Origin: Pollenia angustigena
Taxonomy: Eukaryota; Arthropoda; Insecta; Diptera; Polleniidae
Assembly (NCBI GenBank): GCA_930367215.1
Contig: OV884057.1
Span: 201,861,621-201,925,620, forward strand
Reading direction: 5' to 3'
DNA: 64,000 nucleotides
The notes under the pieces are model-generated. The model was not told the origin of the DNA. It ran no database searches and saw nothing but the letters and a program-made list of their open reading frames with translations. The translations under genes and the position numbers were made by a program. How positions within the stretch are numbered: position 1 is the stretch's first letter; each line of letters begins with the position of its first letter. Positions 56,494 to 64,000 of the stretch are shown in pieces.

Positions 56494-57216
56494 GTACCCA
56501 TGTTCTGTAACTTTAGTGAGAACTTCTTGCATCGAAAAGATGTGAAACAAAATATTCCATCGTTTCTCGAAAAGTGAGAAAAATGTGTGTCTGTAACTCA
56601 TGTCGAAAACTATCAAAAGAGATTACGTCGTTACGTTATAAATGCCATAACATTGCACTCGAAGCCGATGTGGCATTGCAGACGTTCAGAACGCCAGTAA
56701 CACACATCGTTGACGGCGACCAAAATTTACTTAAATTGAACATTTTTCAACGACGGCGGCGAAAACACAACCGTCGGCTATACCAAATTGTGTAAAGAGC
56801 GACTTTAATGTTTGTTGTTTGCAAACGGGCTTTGAATACATTCGTATATTTTATAAAAATGTTAAAAACAAAATAATAAAACAATGAAAAATGTGCCAAG
56901 AATAAAATATTATTATTATTATTCTTTGCATTTTTAATTGTTTTTTAGTGTTAAAATTTTTTCTCGCCCCATTTTTCTTCGTGAGTTTATTTGACAGTTC
57001 AAAGCGGGAACTTTTCTCACCAAAATGTTACAGACACACTTTTTCTGTAAATTGGATAGTAATTTCCTTACGTGACAGCTTGTACTCGCCAAAAAAAGTT
57101 ACAGACACAGTTAAGTGAGAAAAACAGCTGTTTGTTTCAATTTATGGCATTTTTGTTTCATTTCACACATTTCAATCGAAAACTTTCTCGACGCGAGAGT
57201 TACAGAACATGGGCAC
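56494..57216. mobile_element. Inverted-repeat element, ends CCCATGTTCTGTAACT
   Basis: A 723-bp element with ends GTACCCATGTTCTGTAACT and the partner AGTTACAGAACATGGGCAC. Inner repeats contain GTGTCTGTAACTC and its complement at 57025 and 57100. A GC-richer patch at 56620-56780 holds an open frame with no recognised motif. Target duplication unclear. Confidence 0.7.
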
Positions 57217-58781
57217 AGGTTAAATATAGCAAGAAAATGATTCTGTAAAAATTTCAAATAGATGTTTTTATTTTAACACGTGACGTATTCAGCTTTAAAA
57301 TAGTTATTTACATATATGAAGTAGGCTGGTCCTTTTTGTCTTACTGAAAAATGTTTAAAGAAAATTTTGAAGTCAGAGTCGCGAGTTTTTGTTGATACTC
57401 CGACTCCGGTACAAACACCTCAACTTCGGTTCCACAGCCCTGACTGTAATATTATGCAAACTCAATTTAAAAAAAAAAAAAAGTACTTTTACGAAATAAG
57501 GGTACATACATATATTTTAAGAAAGTGTCTTGCCTGAAATAGTTTTTTAAGTACATGTGTGCTATTAAATAAACAATATGTTTAATAAAATGTTTCAAAA
57601 TCTTTTATCTATAAATGTATTCTCTTATTAATGAAAACCCCATAAATAACACGACCTACTAATAATTTACGATTATAAACAATGATAAGTGTCAAGCATG
57701 TGCCTGACATTGTTCATCCCCTTTTAAACCAAAAATAGTCATAAAACATTTCTCAAATCATTCTTTACACGAAATCTGGAATCTCAGACAGAAGGCATTA
57801 AATAATTTCTAATCTCTTATTTGATATTTAAAGCACGATTATTATTATTTTTTTTTTTTTTTTTTTTTTTAATTTAAAAATACATTTTCTTAAATCCAAA
57901 AATAAAAAGTCATAAAATTGTATCAAATGTAAAGGGTTTATTTTAACAACATTAATAATAAAAAACTTTAAACTTTTGTAAATTAAAAATACCTACTTCT
58001 AACAAATTTAATATTAATTTTTTATGAATAAAAAACCATAAAAAATCAGCACCTACAGTGTTCACACCTAATATTTTTTTTTTAAGAATACTCGAGGAAT
58101 AGGTACAAAAAAAATGAATTTAATTTAAGTAGTTGTAAATAAAACACAAAAATTAGTTTAATAAAAGAAATAAAATGAAAATACAACCCCATGCTGAGGT
58201 AAATATTTTTAAAGCACTTATTTTCAAAACAATTTAACACAAAAAGAAAGATAAAAATACACACAAAAGGTGTATCATAAAAACATAAAAGATTTCTACA
58301 ACACAATCAACTTGAAGAACAAACTTCTTCCAAAACAACTAATTTCCCCCTAAAAAAAAAACAATTAAAAATGTTTAAATTGTTACATTTTATAGCATGC
58401 TATAAAAATTACTGAACATAAATGTATAGCATGCTAAATAATATGTAGCTTGTTTAACACACTGCAACAACAATTTCTTATCATGCTAACTTGTGTTAGT
58501 GTTTATTTATTTTATTTTAGTTTACGAATAAGCAAATCAAAACAGAATGAAAAAAAACAAAAATTATAATTTATCGTAAGAGAGCGCCGGAGACAAAAAG
58601 ATAGAACATATTTTTTTTATTGAATTTCCTTGTAAACAAGTTGTTTGCAAGCGTATGGGTGTGTTCAGAAATACAAACATACGTGATTATGCATGTTCTC
58701 TGGCTAAATGGTGGTGGTTCGTTGTTGGTGGCTAAAAAACCTTTGTGTTTATGTGGGTAATTAATTCGCTAGCAAATATGT
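57217..58781. other. AT-rich non-coding DNA
   Basis: T run at 57849-57870. The palindrome TATAGCATGCTATA at about 58392 is echoed at 58424. No gene recognised. Confidence 0.5.
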
Positions 58782-58854
58782 GCCCGGGTAGCTCAGTCGG
58801 TAGAGCATTGGACTTTTAATCCAAGGGTCCAGGGTTCAAGTCCCTGCTCGGGCG
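58782..58854 (+). tRNA. tRNA-Lys (anticodon TTT)
   Basis: A 73-nt intronless cloverleaf. The acceptor stem GCCCGGG pairs fully with CTCGGGC allowing one G-T pair, with discriminator G at 58854. A-box TAGCTCAGTCGGTAGAGC, anticodon loop CTTTTAA with anticodon TTT, and B-box GGTTCAAGTCC. It closely resembles Drosophila tRNA-Lys(TTT). From memory of that gene, acceptor position 7 here is G opposite C rather than A opposite T, which keeps the pairing. Isolated gene. The minus-strand frame 58793-59056 translates through it and is spurious. Confidence 0.97.
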
Positions 58855-58862
58855 AACGAATA

Positions 58863-58874
58863 TTTTTTTTTTTT
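58863..58874 (+). terminator. RNA polymerase III terminator of tRNA-Lys
   Basis: A run of twelve T residues starts 9 nt after the tRNA 3' end. Confidence 0.85.
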
Positions 58875-58944
58875 ATAATTAATTTTTTGAAAAGCATCTT
58901 AAGAAAAATTTCATAAGCCGTCCCAATAAAAAATGGAGCTTCCA

Positions 58945-59170
58945 ACGAAGCAGTTTTGTAAGGGAGAAACATAAGGGGTTCGCTTACCATTGCGCTTACG
59001 GAAGACATGAATTTTATATGGCGAGTTCCCACTTTGAAGCAATACGTTTGTGACACATAAGGCGCATTATTCAGCGCACATAAACATTGTTAGATGTATC
59101 GATCATCTTTACACACTGAATGTTTTAATACAGTTATTTTTTAGTATTCTCCCTTACAAACCTGCTTCGT
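58945..59170. repeat. Small inverted-repeat element after tRNA-Lys
   Basis: Arms ACGAAGCAGTTTTGTAAGGG (58945) and the complement CCCTTACAAACCTGCTTCGT (ending 59170) pair with three mismatches over 24 bp. It begins 91 bp downstream of the tRNA. Boundaries approximate. Confidence 0.55.
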
Positions 59171-59616
59171 AGTAAGGGAATGCCGTAGCACTTGAAATTT
59201 TTTTTAAAGTTGTTGAGAGTTCTTTCACTTACTTAACTGCATTTCTGTATGTCTTATTGCGTAGCGCATAATTGTGCGCTTATTTTTTAAATGTACTTTT
59301 AGTGCTTGGCAAAATGATAAAAAAAATTTATTGGGGTGTGTTTGGCTTTTTACAACTTTTTTATCAAACGGGCATGTATGTACTTAAGAAATCGGATATA
59401 TGTACAAATAATATTTAAGAGAAATTTAGTCCCTCTATAGGCCCTAATGCAGTTTACGCTACGATGATCTGCCAATTTATCAGCTTCAGATGCATTAAAT
59501 GTACCAGCTTGTAATTTAAAATTAAGCCGCAGTTACCCCCGAATGGTTTTTAACAACAATCTGATAGAAAAATGCATCTTCATATTGATGATGCCCTAAC
59601 ATCAGAATTGTGACAT
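59171..59616. other. AT-rich non-coding DNA
   Basis: Nothing recognised. Confidence 0.5.
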
Positions 59617-59650
59617 ATAGTGGTGGATTACGCCTAGGCCCGGGCCTAGG
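59617..59650. repeat. 18-bp GC palindrome, possible hAT-type terminus
   Basis: ATAGTGGTGGATTACG leads into the perfect palindrome CCTAGGCCCGGGCCTAGG (59633-59650), then GCGGCA. A very similar string occurs at ends of hAT-related repeats in other insects, as far as I recall. No partner end was found here. Confidence 0.4.
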
Positions 59651-59829
59651 GCGGCATAATATAAAGGGCGACAAAATTTAAAGGTAAAAGAATGTAAGGG
59701 GAATTCAAATTCGAAAATTGATTTGACCAAGCTCTACTTCAAACGAATACGAAATTTATATTAAACTAGTATTTAACCTGCTACTTCGTAAGCGTCTCCT
59801 TTTCCTTCGTGGAGATATTTTTATGCTAA

Positions 59830-60850
59830 AGTTTATTTAATGTTTTGAAAAAAAAGTACCAAAAATAGTGACGGTTTTCACCTCATAAATGTTCGAATTT
59901 CGAAAAAGTACCAAATCCATATTCGTATTTTTTTGATAAGTTTCGAATGTGGTACAAACTTTGTTTCTATGTTTATTGGTTCAAAAAATAGATGCGGTGT
60001 CAAAAAAGTACCAAAATTCAGGTTTTAACCGTTTACTCCCTAATAGTGCCGAATTTAAAAAAAGTACCAGACACCTGTCCGCTTATTTTTCTAAAGAACA
60101 ACGATTAGTATTACATTTTTTTTATCTATTTTAGTTTTGGAGATACAGTCAAATCCCGATAATTCGTACCCCGATAAATCGTTATTCCCTATAATTCGTA
60201 ATAAACTGTCGGTCCCTTGAAAAAATCTCGTTAATTCGTAAAATTTCCATACATTTTGGTCCCCTCGATAATTCGTAATTTGTTTTCGAAGAAGTCTTTA
60301 CATCTTATAAATCGTAATTGTTTGCTAACTACCACTTATAATTCGTAATAAAAACAACAGAAACATGGAAATAATGATTTTTTGTTTACCGTTTTTTTTG
60401 CGTGGATTTTTGCTTGTTCGTGTGTTTATTTTCTTAAGATCAGTTTGTTACATAAATAATTTTTATAGGTATATTTTATTTTTAACAATTGTCTTTTATG
60501 TGTTTTTTATTGTTTTAGTAAATAAATTGAAAAACCCCGTTAATTCGTATTAATTTTATTTAAACCCCGGTAAATCGAAATCCCGCTAAATCGAAAACCC
60601 CTATAATTCGTAAGAAATGGCCGGTCCCGTGCGATTACGAATTATCGCGATTCTAATGTAAAAGGTTTTTACTCTTTTTTACCACCTAAACATAAGAATT
60701 TCTAAAAATCCCGTGTTAGTGGATGGATTTGGGGAGTGACCAATGTCTGGTCCAAATTTCAAGTTTTTAGCTTCAGGCGTTTAGGCTGTGCGATGATGAA
60801 TCAGTCAAACAGTAACGTTACAATTGTATACAAGTATATAGATAATTAAT
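59830..60850 (-). repeat. Dispersed repeat Z, copy 2, with nested pogo-like element
   Basis: Reverse complement of 29771-30270: shares GGTACTTTTT blocks, GATGATGAATCAGTC, and GTAACGTTACAATTGTATA at the end. It is split at a TA by the element at 60146-60658. Confidence 0.75.
60146..60658. mobile_element. pogo/Tigger-like MITE, TA duplication
   Basis: A 513-bp element with ends CAGTCAAATCCCGATAATTC and the partner CATTAGAATCGCGATAATTC, bordered by TA at 60144-60145 and 60659-60660. TAATTCGTAA recurs seven or more times inside. CAG-starting ends rich in TAATTCG with TA duplication fit pogo-like elements. No transposase is present. Confidence 0.8.
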
Positions 60851-62084
60851 ACATACATATATTAATATAATATAATAATATATAGGTTTTTCAAAACTCG
60901 ACGTCGAAATGTTATACCTCTCTAAGGCCATTTCAACGTGACTACATATTAAAAGTGTAAATAACCAAAAATCGCTTAACAAAAAAATTACTTTTAAGGT
61001 CTTTATATGTATAGCGTTAAAGTTTCGACTATAGTTTAAAAAAACATTTACAATTTTTAAAAATAATTAATATTAAATTTAATACCATAGAACACGATAC
61101 ACAAAATCTGTAAAATATTTTGGCGATAATAACAATTATGAGGTCAAATTTTTAAATAAAATAGCGGATTTTGTGGTAATGCTTGGCGTTTTGTATTATA
61201 AAACTTTTACTCCGTAAAATTTCCACTCTTCCAAAAAACGTTATCTATATGAAGTTTATTTTCGAAAACGTGTTAATCAGTCCATTATCTAATAAATTGA
61301 AAAGAAGAAGGTAAAATAACTCATATTTAATAACGAATCCCCAGGATGTCGTTATCCTTCCTGCAATGGGTATGCCCTTAATTTTTATTTGAAGCTTTAA
61401 TCAAGAGGATCTAAATAACATATGGGCATATCCCAGAAACAGTCCACGAACCAAAAATATTTCAAATGAATTTTTTTTAATGGAATATAAGACTAGATGT
61501 ATAATTTCATTTTTATATTAAACAAGTTAGAGTGCTATATTCGGCTGTGCCGAATCTTTGATACCCTCCACCGACAGTTCGAATATTTAAGGAGTAATAT
61601 CTGTATGATATTATTATTATCTTAAATAAGGCCACCAGATTTTGAAAATAAAAATAGAGGAAAAAAAATTAAAAAAATTTTTTGACTTCAAGATTTTTTT
61701 ACATATTTTACAGACAAATTTACATTCCCATATTAATAAATGTAAAGAAAATTTAAAAAGAATTACATATTGTCGGCTTAATATGCAGACCTGCGAAATC
61801 CACTTTTTAAGTAAATTGAGATTTGATGCCGTGTGGTAGAGAAATATATGCCTCGTCGACCAGCATGTAGTTATTCTTCAATTTGAGTCTTGAAGTGTGT
61901 CAAAACAACTATATTTTTGGTTCTCCTCTCAAGCAGTAAATAGGAAAAATAAAAAGTTTTTCCTGTAAAATTTGTTGAAAGGGAGTTAGCAGGTTTGCAT
62001 ATTAAGCTGACGATGTATAAAAATTTACATACATTTACTTAAATAAAATTAGTTACAAAAAAAAAAACAACTGAACTTTAATAA
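60851..62084. other. AT-rich non-coding DNA with hairpin motif copy 4
   Basis: At 61520-61572: AACAAGTTAGAGTGCTATAT, then stem TTCGG/CCGAA with loop CTGTG, then TTTGATACCCTCCACC. Nothing else recognised. The frame at 61642-61839 is low-complexity. Confidence 0.55.
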
Positions 62085-63077
62085 CACTGTGCTACACTCG
62101 AAAAGCACTTCTGAAATGACCTAGTGTGCGTTAAAGGTGTTGGTGAGCATGTTACGAATCCGGGCTTAAAAGTTTCAATATACCTCCAAATTCCCGAGTT
62201 ATGGACCAAAGAAATTTTTTTGAGGCTGCTACTTTTAAACATTTATAACTTTTTTATTTATTAACCGATTTTTGAAATTCAAACGGTCTTGAAAAGAAAA
62301 ATAATTGTTATTTTTAAATATATATACTTCTCAGTCAATATTAGCACAAATATGAATAGATTGATTCAATTATATGGAAAATTTTTAATTTTTTTTAAAC
62401 TTTTAAAATTTCTACGAGACTTTTTTCCGAATTTAGTTTAAAGGCAACAAATATATTAAAGACAGTATTTTTCTGAGTAAAATGAGACGTCATTTATTAA
62501 TATCGGTTGAGAAATGAGGAAGTTATAGTACTTTTTATGAGGAGCTATTTAAGATTAAAGTTATTTTATTAAATCATGCCAATCTAATCGAAACAGGTTG
62601 CCACTCTTTTGTTCGCAAAAGTACTATAACTTCCTCATATCTCAACCGATTTTAACAAATGACGTCTCATTTTACTCAGAAAAATACTGTCTTTAATATA
62701 TTTGTTGCCTTTAAACTAAATTCGGAAAAAAGTCTCGTTGAAATTTAAAAAGTTTAAAAAAAATTAAAAATTTTCCATATAATTGAAAAAATCTATTCAT
62801 ATTTGTGCTAATATTGACTGAGAAGTATATATATTTAAAAATAACAATTATTTTGCTTTTCAAAACCGTTTGAATTTCAAAAATCGGTTAATAAATAATA
62901 AAGTTATAAAAGTTTTAAAGTAGCAGCCTCAAAAAAATTCCTTTGGTCCATAACTCGGGAATTTGGAGGTATATTGAAACTTTTAAAACCGCTTTTGTAA
63001 TACACTCATCTAGACCTATAACATACACTAGGTCACTTTGAAAGTGCTTGCAAAAAAGGAAATTTTGTAGCACCGTG
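62085..63077. mobile_element. 1-kb hairpin element with arms of about 450 bp
   Basis: Outer ends CACTGTGCTAC and GTAGCACCGTG are flanked by TAA (62082-62084 and 63078-63080). The two halves are inverted copies: about 62165-62545 pairs with 62605-62975 at high identity, and the outer 80 bp pair less well. About 60-90 bp in the middle are unpaired. No coding capacity. A transcript would form one very long hairpin. Confidence 0.88.
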
Positions 63078-63416
63078 TAATCATTGCAAAAAATTATTCA
63101 AAATTTTATACTGCAAGTGTATGAGAGTCCAGTAGGAGTATGAACAGAACAAGCATGGCACAAGATTTTCCATACGATTGCACAGAAAAAACCGTTGATC
63201 ACCGTGAAATAAAATTTTTATTTTAATTTATAAAAATAAAATCAAATATTGGTCCTGCTTTTAAAAATAAAGAGGACAAAGATGATAGATTATGAAAAAA
63301 AGATGATAAAAGAGGACAAAAATTTTATAGAGGACAGCCAGTTAAAAAAGAGGATTGTCCTCTAAAAAAGAGTACGTACGGTCACCTTATCTTAAACTGT
63401 GACGCTTTGTTATTAA
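63078..63416. other. Non-coding DNA
   Basis: Nothing recognised apart from GAGGACAAA-type short repeats near 63270-63350. Confidence 0.45.
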
Positions 63417-63809
63417 TTATGGTTTTGGGCGACTAAACTGCTTTCCGTTAGTAGGGTTTCTATGGGGCCTAGGGTAAATTATGTACCGATCTTCACGAAA
63501 TTTCACAGTATCATTTATAGTCCTATAAAACTGTGACGAGCCAAAATCTGTTATGATTGCATTATTTTTTACGGTTTTAGGCGTACTAAACTGTTTTCCG
63601 GTAGTAGGGTTTATATGGGGCCTAAGGTAAATTATGGACCGATCGTCACGAAATTTCACAGTGTTATTTTTAGTCCTAAAAAACTGTGACGTACCAAATT
63701 TTGTTACGCTAGCGTTATTTTTTACGTTTTTAGGCGTACTAAACTGTTTTCCGGGAGTAGTGTTTATATGGGGCTTAGGGTAAATTATGGACGGATCTTC
63801 ACGAAACAC
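63417..63809 (-). repeat. 153-bp tandem repeat with open frame
   Basis: Two and a half units with period 153 bp (marker ACTAAACTG at 63432, 63585 and 63738). 153 is a multiple of three, so one minus-strand frame stays open across all units and would give a 51-residue repeat containing RPHINPTTGKQFSTPK. There is no ATG at the start, the units differ at about 15 of 51 residues, and no family is recognised. DNA-level tandem repeat is certain; coding is doubtful. Confidence 0.75.
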
Positions 63810-64000
63810 GAACAGCGTGATTTTCAGTCAAATAAAACAAACTTTTCCAAAATCTTATCTCATTCCGTGCCTTGTTCCAGCATTTATGTTATTTTTTGTA
63901 ACAAAATTATCAATTTTTTTAGGTGGTGGTTCCACATTTTGATTCATAGCTCTGGTCCTACTGAACCGATTTTGCTGGATTTCAATCCCAAACTGCTTAG

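Noticed and set aside
56574..56795. 73-codon frame with CNSCRK near its start
   Set aside because: A single CxxC-like pair is not enough for a zinc finger. The frame lies in an inverted-repeat element and ends in an arginine-rich low-complexity stretch.
58793..59056. 87-codon minus-strand frame
   Set aside because: Its C-terminal part is the antisense translation of tRNA-Lys, a common false gene.

Overview
The base composition (roughly 70 % A+T), the repeat families and two Drosophila-like tRNA genes point to a brachyceran fly genome, most likely a calyptrate fly; that assignment is inference. I found no convincing protein-coding host gene. The only genes likely to be functional for the host are two isolated tRNA genes, tRNA-Phe(GAA) at 21528-21600 and tRNA-Lys(TTT) at 58782-58854. 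Most of the rest is transposon debris, often nested two or three deep, in featureless AT-rich DNA. No LTR retroelement, viral copy, CRISPR or prokaryote-type feature was seen.

Layout. 0.4-9.6 kb: a decayed array of a 31-bp satellite whose unit is centred on a 16-bp palindrome. It is broken up by a PIF/Harbinger-type MITE (993-1791), a foldback-type element with a perfect 9-bp target duplication (6140-7817), and a mariner copy (7880-9398) that is itself split by a TTAA-inserted element (8277-8908). 11.4-13.0 kb: a 5'-truncated LINE with a long open reverse transcriptase frame. 13-20 kb: foldbacks, a tRNA-derived SINE, a CACAG-ended element and a second mariner relic split by a MITE. 21.5-32 kb: tRNA-Phe, a three-level nest of insertions, two copies of one PIF-type MITE, several ATATCG-ended elements and a 262-bp almost perfect hairpin element. 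32-46 kb: more nested inverted-repeat elements, a SINE-like family with a pol III B-box, a 112-bp-arm palindrome, a GATA microsatellite, and an element carrying a relic of a Myb/SANT-like DNA-binding protein. 46-64 kb: a second decayed LINE, a 1.8-kb element with 36-bp inverted repeats whose empty target site survives elsewhere in the window, tRNA-Lys, a pogo-like element inside another repeat, a 1-kb hairpin-forming element and a 153-bp tandem repeat with an open frame.

How the parts fit together: these elements do not form a pathway. What the window records is an insertion history. TTA/TAA, TTAA, TA, 5-bp, 9-bp and 14-bp target duplications can be read directly, and in three places an uninterrupted copy or reading frame confirms the insertion junction. 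The main lead is the number of non-autonomous families with matching ends but no transposase here: TWA-flanked MITEs, ATATCG/CGATAT-ended elements and CACAG-ended elements.
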